Assembly (NCBI GenBank): GCA_016702705.1
Contig: JADJDM010000001.1
Coordinates: 124,001-188,000 of the forward strand
Direction of reading: 5' to 3'
DNA length: 64,000 bases
From: Bacteroidota bacterium
GTDB taxonomy: Bacteria; Bacteroidota; Bacteroidia; B-17B0; Aurantibacillaceae
Each line of letters begins with the position of its first letter. Within the stretch, counting starts at the first letter, position 1. Below, piece by piece: positions 46,545-55,486 of the stretch. The notes below the pieces were generated by a model. It was not told the origin of the DNA, did not search any database, and saw only the letters and a program-made list of their open reading frames with translations. A program made the position numbers and the translations under genes.

Positions 46545-47627
46545 TTGCCAAAGATATTATTCATAGCCTCGCATCGTTTAAACAGGTCGCCTAGTCAACG
46601 CTACCGCTTTGAACAATATTTCGATTTTTTAACTAAAAACGGGTTTGAATGCCATTTATCACCAATTATTACAGAAAAGGACGATGCCGTTTTTTATAAG
46701 CAGGGCAAATTATTTCAAAAAGGTTGGATTCTTGTAAAATCAATTTTTACAAGAATTGGTGATTGGAAAAGATTTTCTGACTACGATATTGTATTTGTGC
46801 AGCGCGAGGCATTAATGATTGGCTCTACTTTTTTTGAGAAAAAAATTGCAAAAAGTAAGGCCAAGTTTGTTTTTGACTTTGATGATTCGATTTGGTTGAT
46901 GGATACATCTGAAGGAAACAAAAAATTTGAATGGCTTAAAAACCCTTTAAAAACAGCCAAAAACATAGCTTTAGCCGATAGGATTTTTGCAGGGAATGAT
47001 TATTTAGCTAACTACGCTAAACATTACAATACAAATGTTGCTTTGATTCCAACTACTATAGATACTGATTTTCATAAGCCATTAAGTCTTGCTAAAAATA
47101 ATGATAAAGTAACCATTGGCTGGAGCGGAAGTATTACTACTATTAAGCATTTCGAATATGCATTACCTTATTTAACGAAAATCAAAAATAAATTTCAAGA
47201 TAGAGTTGAGTTTGTCGTAATGGGCGACCCAAGTTATGTGAATGAAGAGCTTAGTATTAAAGGAGTTTCATGGACTGCTGAAACTGAAGTAAAAGTACTT
47301 AACTCATTTGATATTGGCATTATGCCTTTACCCGATGACGAATGGGCAAAAGGTAAATGTGGACTAAAAGGCTTATCCTACATGGCTTGCGGCGTAACAA
47401 CCATTATGTCGCCCGTTGGCGTAAACAATGATATTATTGAGCATGGAGTTAATGGTTATCTTGCTTCAAGCGAAGAAGAATGGATTAATTGCCTTTCTTT
47501 GTTGATAGAAGATACTGAGCTAAGAAAACGTATTGGCAAAAACGCAAGAAAAACAATAGAAGAAAAATATAGTGTTAACGCAAACAAGGAATTGTATCTA
47601 AATGAGTTAAATAAACTAATTAAATAA
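46545..47627 (+). CDS. GT-B glycosyltransferase, family 4-like
   Basis: Protein of 360 residues starting at TTG 46545 (PKILFIASHRLNRSPSQRYRF); no ATG lies in frame nearby. It has the GT-B fold with an N-terminal acceptor domain, then a C-terminal GT4-like domain containing TIGWSGSITTIKHFEYA, FDIGIMPLPDDEWAKGKCG and NGYLASSEEEW (the E-x7-E-like donor-binding segment is imperfect). Probably transfers a hexose in polysaccharide or lipid synthesis; donor and acceptor unknown. It stands alone between etf and lptE. Confidence 0.85.
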   Translation: MPKILFIASHRLNRSPSQRYRFEQYFDFLTKNGFECHLSPIITEKDDAVFYKQGKLFQKGWILVKSIFTRIGDWKRFSDYDIVFVQREALMIGSTFFEKKIAKSKAKFVFDFDDSIWLMDTSEGNKKFEWLKNPLKTAKNIALADRIFAGNDYLANYAKHYNTNVALIPTTIDTDFHKPLSLAKNNDKVTIGWSGSITTIKHFEYALPYLTKIKNKFQDRVEFVVMGDPSYVNEELSIKGVSWTAETEVKVLNSFDIGIMPLPDDEWAKGKCGLKGLSYMACGVTTIMSPVGVNNDIIEHGVNGYLASSEEEWINCLSLLIEDTELRKRIGKNARKTIEEKYSVNANKELYLNELNKLIK

Positions 47628-47658
47628 TTTAATTAAAATAATAATTGAGCTTATTGCT

Positions 47659-47666
47659 TAATTTTG
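47659..47666 (+). promoter_or_regulatory. Bacteroidota -7 element TAATTTTG
   Basis: Exact TAnnTTTG match 7 bases before the TTG start of lptE, so the transcript would be leaderless or nearly so. No convincing -33 element. Consensus inference only. Confidence 0.3.
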
Positions 47667-47673
47667 TAAAGTT

Positions 47674-48174
47674 TTGAAAGTAATAGTTTACATATTTGTT
47701 CTTGTTTCCCTTGTTTCATGCGGAGGGGTAAAATACGGTTTTAAAGGTGTTTCTATTCCGCCCGAGGCAAAAAGTATTTCGGTGGCTTTATTTCAAAACA
47801 ATGCCGCAATGGCAAACCCAGTAGAAGCTCAAAAGTTTACCGAGAAATTAAGAGACATGGTTTCGTCGCAAACTAATTTGGCACTTAGCAAGCAAAACGG
47901 TGATTTACAGTTTGAAGGTTATATTTCTGATTACGCAATTACACCTGTTGCCATACAAAGTACCGACCAAGCAGCATTAAATAGATTAACGGTTACCATT
48001 AAAGTAAAATATTCTAATAAATTTGATGCGTCGAAAAATTTTGACTTGCCGTTTCAACGCTTTTATGATTACGCAGCCACTAAAACATTAACTTCGATTG
48101 AAACTGAAGCATTAGACGAAATAAACAGGCAAATTGCAGAAGATGTTTTTCAAAAAGCATTTAATAATTGGTAA
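47674..48174 (+). CDS. lptE: LPS assembly lipoprotein LptE-like
   Basis: Protein of 166 residues from TTG 47674. Lipoprotein signal (IVYIFVLVSLVSC) followed by YGFKGVSIPPEAKSISVALF, matching the Bacteroidota LptE family; LptE plugs LptD in the outer membrane. The order LptE, TPR protein, SecG is conserved in Bacteroidota, which supports the call. Its stop overlaps the next start by one base (TAATG). Confidence 0.88.
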   Translation: MKVIVYIFVLVSLVSCGGVKYGFKGVSIPPEAKSISVALFQNNAAMANPVEAQKFTEKLRDMVSSQTNLALSKQNGDLQFEGYISDYAITPVAIQSTDQAALNRLTVTIKVKYSNKFDASKNFDLPFQRFYDYAATKTLTSIETEALDEINRQIAEDVFQKAFNNW

Positions 48175-49238
48175 TGAATATTCAGCAACTAAAAAATACC
48201 ATTAAAGACCCATCGCAATTGAACGAGTTGCATGCTGCTGAATTGGAAAAAATTGCCAAAAAATACCCTTTGTTTCAAGTGTCGAAACTCCTTTATACAA
48301 AGGCGCTTCACAATGTAAGTCATAGCGATTTTTATGACGTATTAAAAAACACTTCTATTTCTACCTACAATAGGAAAGTGCTTTTTGAATTAATTAGAGC
48401 GCCGAAAAAAGAAAGTAAAATTGAAACTGCATCTGAAGCAAAAATTGAGAAAATAATTCCTGTTGAAACTAAGGAAGAAGCAAAAGTAATTGCTGAAGAA
48501 ACTGCCATTATTCAAGAAATTATTTTTACGAGTAATTTGCCTTTGCATCAACGTAAGGAAGTATTTTATAAAGAAAAAAACAGAGAGGCTGAGACCGCTC
48601 AAAATGCAGAAGGAAATTCCAAAACCATATCAACAGCTATTTCCGAAAAACAGGAGGAGCCAAAAGTTGAAGCAAGAAAAGAAAGACCTCAAGAAAGTAT
48701 TGAAGATTTAGTAAAAAATCATTTGGTAAATGCTTTTGTAGAAAAAGATTTATTAAAGGTAACTGAGATAAACGCCAAACCAGAAGAAGTAAAGGAAGAA
48801 AAAGCGAAAGAACCACAATCATTTAATGATTGGTTAAACGCTATGAAAACTCCTAAAGCGGGGCAAGTAAATGAAAAGAAATCTCGCCCTAGCCTAACGG
48901 AAAAAGCAACAGAGACTAAAAAGGAGAATGAAACAAAGGAAAATCAAGCTTCTTTATCAAAAACAGATAAAAAGTCGATTATTGACAAAATAATTACCGA
49001 AGAGCCTAAAATTTCGAAATTAAAGACGGAAAAAAACTTTTTTTCGTCGCAAACAAAAGCAAAAACGGGCGTAATTGAAGACGAAAACCTTGTAAGTGAG
49101 ACACTTGCAAAAATTTATGCGCTTCAGGGAAATTATTCGAAGGCAATTAGAGCTTATGAAATATTAAGTTTGAAATTTCCCGAAAAAAGTGTTTACTTTG
49201 CATCCCTTATTCAAGAACTGAAAAACAGCTCAAAATAA
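48174..49238 (+). CDS. TPR-like protein of the lptE-secG locus
   Basis: About 354 residues; ATG 48174 overlapping the lptE stop is preferred over TTG 48168. The N-terminal helical domain (IKDPSQLNELHAAELEKIAKKYP, LLYTKALHNVSHSDFY) is followed by a long Glu/Lys-rich disordered middle (about 80-300). A single C-terminal TPR-type helix pair (SETLAKIYALQGNYSKAIRA) ends it. No signal peptide. Conserved in place in Bacteroidota, but function unknown; it may link envelope genes to SecG. Confidence 0.8.
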   Translation: MNIQQLKNTIKDPSQLNELHAAELEKIAKKYPLFQVSKLLYTKALHNVSHSDFYDVLKNTSISTYNRKVLFELIRAPKKESKIETASEAKIEKIIPVETKEEAKVIAEETAIIQEIIFTSNLPLHQRKEVFYKEKNREAETAQNAEGNSKTISTAISEKQEEPKVEARKERPQESIEDLVKNHLVNAFVEKDLLKVTEINAKPEEVKEEKAKEPQSFNDWLNAMKTPKAGQVNEKKSRPSLTEKATETKKENETKENQASLSKTDKKSIIDKIITEEPKISKLKTEKNFFSSQTKAKTGVIEDENLVSETLAKIYALQGNYSKAIRAYEILSLKFPEKSVYFASLIQELKNSSK

Positions 49239-49268
49239 GAATTAAGAAATTTGAAAAAATAAATAGTT

Positions 49269-49610
49269 ATGGGAATTGTATCGATTTTAATTTTAATAGT
49301 TTGTATTTTATTAGTACTAGTTGTATTAGTTCAAAACTCTAAAGGTGGTGGATTAGCTAGTGGTTTCTCTTCTGGAAACCAAATTATGGGCGTAAAAAAA
49401 ACCAGTGATGGTATAGAAAAACTAACATGGGGTTTAGCTGCTTTACTTTTAGTATTATCATTGTTTGCATCTCCACGTAGTGGAAATGTAGCTGAAGGAG
49501 AAGGCGCTCCAACAAGTACTTCAGTAACTAAAGGTAAAGCTAATGCAAATGCAGTTCCTGCAAACGGAGCTCCAGTGCAAACTCCTCCTGCATCAGGTCA
49601 ACCTCAATAA
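49269..49610 (+). CDS. secG: Preprotein translocase subunit SecG
   Basis: Protein of 113 residues with two membrane helices (about 1-20 and 52-70) separated by the conserved QNSKGGGLASGFSSGNQ loop, and a low-complexity tail rich in Ala, Pro and Thr. Part of the SecYEG translocon in the inner membrane. Confidence 0.95.
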   Translation: MGIVSILILIVCILLVLVVLVQNSKGGGLASGFSSGNQIMGVKKTSDGIEKLTWGLAALLLVLSLFASPRSGNVAEGEGAPTSTSVTKGKANANAVPANGAPVQTPPASGQPQ

Positions 49611-49624
49611 TTTTAAAACATTTG

Positions 49625-49664
49625 AACCCGTTACTTTGATTAACTCATGGTGGCGGGTTTTTTT
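49625..49664 (+). terminator. Probable terminator after secG
   Basis: A short AACCCG/CGGGTT stem with a long loop and a run of seven T residues. Weak stem but good position, 15 bases after the stop. Confidence 0.55.
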
Positions 49665-49740
49665 ATGAGAAAAATTTCCTTTTAACAATCCAATGTTGAC
49701 TATACATTGTCATTGACTTTTCATTTAACTTGATTTTTAC

Positions 49741-49748
49741 TACATTTG
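49741..49748 (+). promoter_or_regulatory. Bacteroidota promoter: TTG (49713) and TACATTTG
   Basis: Exact TAnnTTTG 20 bases before the cytochrome gene start, with a TTGAC about 25 bases upstream as a -33 element. Best promoter candidate in this part of the window. Confidence 0.5.
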
Positions 49749-49768
49749 GTCGAACCAAAAAAATAAAC

Positions 49769-50386
49769 ATGTTCGAAACAATTAAGTTAATTCATAAAAT
49801 ATCGGTAATTCTATTTTTACTTATTTATTTTATTAAAACCATTTTATTAATCAGCAACAAAGAAGATGCTTTAACCAAACTAAGCAAAATCTTAAAGGTT
49901 CCTGAAATGATTGTAAGTTTTTTATTCTTAGGAACAGGAATTTATTTAATCACGCAGTTGCCAGAAATAAAACCACTATTGATAATTAAAGTAGGTTTGG
50001 TTTTCTTATCAATTCCAATTGCAATTATAGGATTTAAAAAAAGAAACAAAGTATTAGGTGCTTTATCTTTATTAATGATTACTGCATCTTACGGACTTGC
50101 AGAAATTGCTGCTAAAAACAAAGCTAAAGTAAGTACCGAAGCAGTTGCTACTGATGGTACAATTAACAGCCAAGTTTTATATACTGATAATTGTGCTATT
50201 TGTCATGGAGGCGATGGGAAATTAGGAATGGCTGGCGCAGCAGATCTTAGCAAAACCCAAGCAGATAAAAACACCATTCAACAAACTATATTAAACGGAA
50301 AGGGATTAATGAAAGCAGTTCCTTTAACACCGGAGCAAGCAACGGCAGTTGCAGAGTTTGTTGAAACGCAATTAAAAGGGAAATAA
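49769..50386 (+). CDS. SirB-like membrane protein fused to cytochrome c domain
   Basis: Protein of 205 residues from ATG 49769 (frame opens at 49730). Four membrane helices (residues 5-25, 40-60, 66-84 and 90-110) resemble SirB-type membrane domains. The C-terminal cytochrome c domain has heme motif CAICH, distal LMKAVPLTPEQATAVAEFV and the axial Met in GLMKA. It is a small membrane-anchored c-type cytochrome, extracytoplasmic, with probable electron-transfer role. A 22-base gap separates it from the next gene. Confidence 0.85.
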   Translation: MFETIKLIHKISVILFLLIYFIKTILLISNKEDALTKLSKILKVPEMIVSFLFLGTGIYLITQLPEIKPLLIIKVGLVFLSIPIAIIGFKKRNKVLGALSLLMITASYGLAEIAAKNKAKVSTEAVATDGTINSQVLYTDNCAICHGGDGKLGMAGAADLSKTQADKNTIQQTILNGKGLMKAVPLTPEQATAVAEFVETQLKGK

Positions 50387-50407
50387 AATTTTATAGAGAA
50401 CAGTGCC

Positions 50408-51919
50408 TTGAAACCTTCTGAAAATTTATTTGAATTAATAAAAGTTCTCTCAGAAGAGGAAAAGGAAACCATTGTTAACTCTTCAGGATTTCATGTAAAA
50501 GGTGAGGAAAATAAATACCTCACCCTTTTTAATCTTATTATTAAACAGCAAACGTATAACGAAGAAGAATTAGTAAAACATTTCAAGCTTCAAAAAGATC
50601 CTAATAAATTTGCCTTCCTTAAAAACTACACCTACAATTTTATACTTGATTCCTTAGAAGAAAAAAGTTTCTTTGTTTTAAAAGGTATTCACAGTAAACT
50701 TAATCAAGCGGAAGTATTACTTGAAAAAGGTTTATTTGATATTGCCTTGTTTATATTGAATGAAGCGGAGTTTGAAGCTGAAAAACGACAACTCTATGAA
50801 ATTTGGGCCGAAGTCTATCGCATCAAACTAAATCATCACAAAGAATTTGGTTTAAAAAAATCAGTACTCGAAGAAAAACACCAACGAATTATTAGTGCGC
50901 AAAAAAGTTTTTATCATTACCGAAAATTATTTTCGATTGTTAGGGGCAAACATCATCAAAGTGCATTTATTAAAGACATTGAGAATGCTCCCGAATTTAA
51001 AGCAGTTCATGAAGTAGAATTATTAGAGAGCGATTCGGATTACAATTTTCATCACAAATTATTTTTCTATTTATCAAAAGGAATTGTTTACTACGCCAAA
51101 CGCGACTTTGATAAATCGTATATAATGGTAAACGAGCTCCTGAAACTTTGGAATAAATACCCATGGATGATTGACGTGCGCTTTGGTGGATATTACAACA
51201 CACTTTATAACAAAGCACTTATCGAGTCGAATTACAAACAGTATGGAAAAGCGCTCGAAAGCTGTGACACCTTGCTTTCTACTTTAAAAGAATTAAATCG
51301 AAAAAATCCCTTTCACTATTTTATGGTGTATAATTTAAAAGTAAGCATTTATACTACTTGCGGTTATTTTGATAAAGCCGTTAAAATGGCCGATGTTTAT
51401 AGTGAGGCAAGAGCAAAATTACCAAGCACCGCTCGTAATCCAAATTCGGAACAACGCTACCATTTTTATCAAGCAAATATTTTCTTTGGTGTGGGCGATT
51501 ACAAATCGGCTAACAAACACATTAACGAAATTATTAATAATGCAATTGAATATAATAATGACATTACTTGCCTTGCGCAGTTAATGAGTTTAGTAATTCA
51601 TTATGAAATGGGTAACTTAGAACTACTTAATTATCGAATAAAATCTGTTTACCGTTTTATAAGCAAAAAAAACTGCTTGCAATTAACTATTGCTCATGTA
51701 CTGGAGTTTCTAAAAAAAGCAATTAAAGCAGACTCTATGCGATTAAACAAAGAATTAGTATTAAAACTAAAAGAGCAAATAAAAGAAGACATTCAAAAAG
51801 ATCCAATTGAGTCTGCTGTTTTAGACTACTTCGATATCCTTTCGTGGCTTGATAGTAAGATTGAACAAAAGCCGTTCATGGCAATCTTAAAGGCGCAATC
51901 CGATTATTGTTTGGATTAA
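50408..51919 (+). CDS. Helical-repeat protein of unknown function
   Basis: Protein of 503 residues from TTG 50408. Predicted all-helical (many A/L/K/E repeats, e.g. LNQAEVLLEKGLFDIALFIL, YNKALIESNYKQYGKALESC, FFGVGDYKSANKHINEII), suggesting a TPR-like solenoid throughout. No signal peptide or catalytic motif. Not recognised. Similar proteins occur widely in Bacteroidota as conserved hypotheticals; a scaffold or adaptor role is an inference. Confidence 0.75.
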   Translation: MKPSENLFELIKVLSEEEKETIVNSSGFHVKGEENKYLTLFNLIIKQQTYNEEELVKHFKLQKDPNKFAFLKNYTYNFILDSLEEKSFFVLKGIHSKLNQAEVLLEKGLFDIALFILNEAEFEAEKRQLYEIWAEVYRIKLNHHKEFGLKKSVLEEKHQRIISAQKSFYHYRKLFSIVRGKHHQSAFIKDIENAPEFKAVHEVELLESDSDYNFHHKLFFYLSKGIVYYAKRDFDKSYIMVNELLKLWNKYPWMIDVRFGGYYNTLYNKALIESNYKQYGKALESCDTLLSTLKELNRKNPFHYFMVYNLKVSIYTTCGYFDKAVKMADVYSEARAKLPSTARNPNSEQRYHFYQANIFFGVGDYKSANKHINEIINNAIEYNNDITCLAQLMSLVIHYEMGNLELLNYRIKSVYRFISKKNCLQLTIAHVLEFLKKAIKADSMRLNKELVLKLKEQIKEDIQKDPIESAVLDYFDILSWLDSKIEQKPFMAILKAQSDYCLD

Positions 51920-51924
51920 AACAA

Positions 51925-51956
51925 AAAGCCCTGAAAGAAAATTCTTTCAGGGCTTT
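51925..51956. terminator. Bidirectional terminator between convergent genes
   Basis: A perfect palindrome AAAGCCCTGAAAGAA/TTCTTTCAGGGCTTT (51925-51956) that forms a stem of about 13 bp with a short loop, flanked by A and T tracts, ending both the helical-repeat gene and the BI-1 gene. Confidence 0.88.
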
Positions 51957-51977
51957 CCAATTAAATTAGGTACAAAA

Positions 51978-52726
51978 TTAGTCTCTTCTTCCGAAAATAC
52001 GTAATAAGAATAGGAAGATATTAATGAAATCCAAGTAAAGAGTAAATGCACTCATTACGCTTAATTTCATATACCCTTCGCTTCCATCACTTTCTGCAGA
52101 GATGTTTTTAATTCGTTGTACATTAAATGCAACTAAACCTGTAAATACAGCTACACCCACAATACTGATTAAGTAATCAAATCCTGAGCTACGAGTAAAC
52201 ATGTTTATTAAAGATGCTATTACAATTCCGAACAAACCAATCGTCATAATACGACCGAAACTAGTTAAGTCTGTTTTTGTTGTTGCTCCTACAACTGCCA
52301 TTAAACCAAATAATCCAGCAGCTGATCCGAAAGCTTTTAAAACTGTGTTCTCGCCATAAGCTGGAATCACAACACTTAAAGTTACTCCTGTACATGCTGC
52401 GTAGGCTAAAAACAAGCCAAGCAACACAGGAAAAGAAAGTCGGTTAAAACCAAAGCTCATTACTAAAATAAAAGCAAATGGAACAATAGTAATACCCAGT
52501 ATAACATTGTGCGCTTTGCAAATCCAGTAATTGGATCAACTTTATAAAGCATTTCTGCTAATGCTGGATTATAAGCAAACAACAAAGCGCCAACAATTGA
52601 AAGAACCATTGCCAATGCCATCCAACCAAAAGTGTATGTCATTAAAGAACGAGTACGTGCCGCAGCTTGTGGCGACATGTTTTCCACATTCGTACTTCTG
52701 TTATTGAAATTAAAATTTGTGTTCAT
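51978..52726 (-). CDS. Bax inhibitor-1/YccA family protein (frameshifted)
   Basis: Seven-helix membrane protein split into frames 52463-52726 and 51978-52460. The first (SPQAAARTRSLMTYTFGWMALAMV) and second (SFGFNRLSFPVLLGLFLAY, NMFTRSSGFDYLISIVGVAVF, LYLDFINIFLFLLRIFG) together make the BI-1 family, including the C-terminal aspartate-rich YLDFIN motif. One base is missing near 52493-52497; restoring it gives W-V-I-T-I-V-P-F-A-F-I-L-V-M as the joining helix and about 249 residues. BI-1 proteins are calcium-leak-like membrane proteins that interact with FtsH in bacteria. Confidence 0.88.
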
Positions 52727-52761
52727 TTTGTTTTAGAATTTAATTGTACAAAGATAATTAA

Positions 52762-53385
52762 TTATTCAGCCTCATCTTTGGGTGGAGGTGTGAAATAATG
52801 CATATTTTCGTTAATAAAACTTAAGATTTCTTCTTTACCCATGCGCTTTTCAGCAGAAGTGAGGAAAATATCGGGCAACTCTGTAAAGTGTCCTAAAATT
52901 TGTTTTTTATAAGCTTCTAAGTTTTGATTCAGCGTAGTTTTCCCTAATTTATCTATTTTAGTAAATACTAAAACAAATGAAATTTCATTCTCAGCCAACC
53001 AATCCATAAACTCAGCGTCTATTTTTTGCATTGGTAAACGACTATCAATTAACAAAAACAAACACACTAAACTTTTACGCTTAAGTATATAATCGCTAAT
53101 CATTCCTTCAAACTCTGCACGCGCAACCTTTGATGCACTTGCAAAACCAAAGCCTGGTAAATCTACCAAATACCATTTTTCGTTTATAAAAAAATGATTG
53201 ATTAGTTTTGTTTTCCCTGGTTTACCCGATGTTTGCGCTAACTTATTGTTATTGCAAATCATATTAATTAAAGAACTCTTACCTACATTACTTCTACCAA
53301 TAAACGCAAATTCGGGTTTATCGGGTTTAGGTAATTGTTTAATTTCCTTACTACTTTTTAAAAATGTTGCTTTACCTATTACCAT
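52762..53385 (-). CDS. engB: Ribosome biogenesis GTP-binding protein YihA/YsxC
   Basis: Protein of 207 residues. G1 GRSNVGKSSLINMIC, G2 area GKPGKTKLINHFFI, G3 VDLPGFGFA, G4 FTKIDKLG and G5 TSAEKRMGKEEI. Essential GTPase for the 50S subunit. It follows the acyltransferase gene by 4 bases in the same operon. Confidence 0.95.
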   Translation of the reverse strand: MVIGKATFLKSSKEIKQLPKPDKPEFAFIGRSNVGKSSLINMICNNNKLAQTSGKPGKTKLINHFFINEKWYLVDLPGFGFASASKVARAEFEGMISDYILKRKSLVCLFLLIDSRLPMQKIDAEFMDWLAENEISFVLVFTKIDKLGKTTLNQNLEAYKKQILGHFTELPDIFLTSAEKRMGKEEILSFINENMHYFTPPPKDEAE

Positions 53386-53389
53386 GTTG

Positions 53390-54340
53390 TTATGAAGTAC
53401 GAGCTTCTTTTTCTTTAATATATGTATTTACGTGACGGTCCTTTTTTGATTCAAAAATATCAGCCACAGTTACTATTAAACCAGTTTCTTCCACATCTCC
53501 AAAAGTAGGATTAGTAGCAGTTCCAAAGGTTTTCATAGTGGAAGATAAATTCATATAGGCATTAACCAATGGTGGAATATTTTCTCCCAAAGCACGAACG
53601 TTTTTATTTAAAACAGCGTGCCCTTCCTTATAATTTAATCCCTCTAATGATTTTAAAAATTCGCTTACATCTGTTTTGTAACCCAATTTTAATTCTGCAA
53701 CAGGTTCAACTAAATTATCTTTATCAGGGAAATAATAACGCATAAATGCTAATACCATATCACGAGCTTGTGCATTAAAATCAGTATACATAGTTACTTT
53801 ACCAAAAAAATGACGCTGGTCGGGATTGTCCACAACAATTGCCCCTAGCCCATCCCACAAATTATCTAAACTAAATAATCCTTTTCTAAATTGTTCGGAT
53901 GGTTGGTAATCGGGCTGAATGAATGAACGACCCAACTCGATTGTGTAAGGTAAATATTCTTTCACAAATTTTTCTGAAAAATGAAACAACTCAGTAGTTG
54001 CAAGATGAACCTGACCATTTTTATATTCAGCATCTTTACAAAGTATATAACGATACGCGCCAACAATTTCTCTATCTTCCTTATTCCAAACTAATAGTTG
54101 TTTATAGGGATGGTCGCTAATGTCAAACTCATCAATATCAATCGACTTGCCTGTTCCACCTCCTGCATGACGAAAGGTAACTTCGCGTAAGCGGCCAATC
54201 TCCTTCATTACATTTGGCGAATCAAAATGGGTAATGATATAAATTTCATTATGTCCATTATTCGTTTTCCTCACAAACCTTCCAGCCTGCAATTCTTTTT
54301 CCAAAACGTCTCTGTCTATTTTATCAATTATAGGTTCCAT
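53390..54340 (-). CDS. GNAT-like N-acyltransferase, OlsB/GlsB family
   Basis: Protein of 316 residues with the Acetyltransf_5 (hemolysin/OlsB-type) domain: IGRLREVTFRHAGGGTG, then LLVWNKEDREIVGAYRYILC, TIELGRSFIQPDYQ and the long tail. In Bacteroidota such proteins (GlsB) make the N-acyl group of glycine lipids, with a GlsA O-acyltransferase; no glsA is adjacent here. Upstream of engB in one operon. The exact amino-acid acceptor cannot be assigned. Confidence 0.82.
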   Translation of the reverse strand: MEPIIDKIDRDVLEKELQAGRFVRKTNNGHNEIYIITHFDSPNVMKEIGRLREVTFRHAGGGTGKSIDIDEFDISDHPYKQLLVWNKEDREIVGAYRYILCKDAEYKNGQVHLATTELFHFSEKFVKEYLPYTIELGRSFIQPDYQPSEQFRKGLFSLDNLWDGLGAIVVDNPDQRHFFGKVTMYTDFNAQARDMVLAFMRYYFPDKDNLVEPVAELKLGYKTDVSEFLKSLEGLNYKEGHAVLNKNVRALGENIPPLVNAYMNLSSTMKTFGTATNPTFGDVEETGLIVTVADIFESKKDRHVNTYIKEKEARTS

Positions 54341-54460
54341 ACTTTCCTTTGCGTAAAGATACTAAACTAAGGCAATTCTTGGTTCAAAGATTTAAACATG
54401 GGGTTTTTAAAAAAAATTGAATTATTCTTTGCTTTCGCGCATAAGATATGCTGCCTTTCG

Positions 54461-54468
54461 TACATTTG
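54461..54468 (+). promoter_or_regulatory. Bacteroidota -7 element TACATTTG
   Basis: Exact TAnnTTTG match 28 bases before the asd ATG, with a TTTC about 24 bases upstream. Consensus inference. Confidence 0.45.
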
Positions 54469-54496
54469 TTCCTCAAAACTAATCCATTAATTAAAA

Positions 54497-55486
54497 ATGA
54501 AAATTGCTGTTGTTGGCGCAACTGGACTTGTAGGTACAGCCATGCTAAAAGTGTTGGAAGAGCGTAACTTCCCCGTAAGTGAATTAATTCCTGTTGCATC
54601 TGAAAGATCAGTAGGCAAGGAAATTGAATTTAAGGGTAAGAAGTATAAGGTACACAGCATGGATATGGCAATTGCAGCTAAACCACAAATTGCATTGTTT
54701 TCGGCAGGTGGAGATACATCAAAAGAATGGGCACCAAAATTTGCAGCAGCTGGAATTACTGTAATTGATAATTCATCTGCATGGAGAATGGATCCAACAA
54801 AAAAATTAGTTGTACCAGAAGTAAATGCACATGTGCTTACCAAAGAAGATAAAATTATTGCTAATCCAAATTGCTCAACCATACAAATGGTGGTGGTTTT
54901 AAATCCGCTTCATAAAAAATATAGCATTAAACGTGTTGTGGTTTCTACTTACCAATCGGTTACTGGCACTGGCGTTAAAGCGGTTAATCAATTAATGAAT
55001 GAGCGTAAAGGTGTAAGTGGAGAAATGGCTTACAAATATCCAATTGATTTAAATGTGATTCCGCAAATTGATGTGTTTACAGATAATGGTTACACCAAAG
55101 AAGAAATGAAAATGGTGAACGAAACCAAAAAAATTATGGGAGATGATGCAGTTAAAGTTACTGCAACTACAGTGCGTATCCCAGTAATGGGCGGACACAG
55201 CGAGGCATTAAACATTGAATTTGTAAAAGAACCAAGTGTTGCTGAAATAAGAGAAATGATGTCAACTACGGAGGGTGTTATTTTGCAAGATGATCCTTCT
55301 CAACAAATTTATCCGATGCCAATGAATAGTCATAATAAAGATGAAGTATTTGTTGGAAGAATTCGTTTAGATGAAACACAAGCTAACACTATTAACATGT
55401 GGGTGGTTGCAGATAATTTGCGTAAAGGTGCTGCTACTAATGCAGTGCAAATTGCTGAATATTTACTAAAGCATAATTTAGCCTAA
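54497..55486 (+). CDS. asd: Aspartate-semialdehyde dehydrogenase
   Basis: Protein of 329 residues. N-terminal NADP motif VVGATGLVGTAML, catalytic Cys in IIANPNCSTIQMV, active-site YQSVTGTG and the general-base His in PVMGGHSEALNIEF. It makes aspartate semialdehyde for lysine, threonine, methionine and diaminopimelate synthesis. Its stop TAATG overlaps the next gene's start, so the LD-carboxypeptidase is co-translated with it, suggesting a link to peptidoglycan. Confidence 0.96.
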   Translation: MKIAVVGATGLVGTAMLKVLEERNFPVSELIPVASERSVGKEIEFKGKKYKVHSMDMAIAAKPQIALFSAGGDTSKEWAPKFAAAGITVIDNSSAWRMDPTKKLVVPEVNAHVLTKEDKIIANPNCSTIQMVVVLNPLHKKYSIKRVVVSTYQSVTGTGVKAVNQLMNERKGVSGEMAYKYPIDLNVIPQIDVFTDNGYTKEEMKMVNETKKIMGDDAVKVTATTVRIPVMGGHSEALNIEFVKEPSVAEIREMMSTTEGVILQDDPSQQIYPMPMNSHNKDEVFVGRIRLDETQANTINMWVVADNLRKGAATNAVQIAEYLLKHNLA

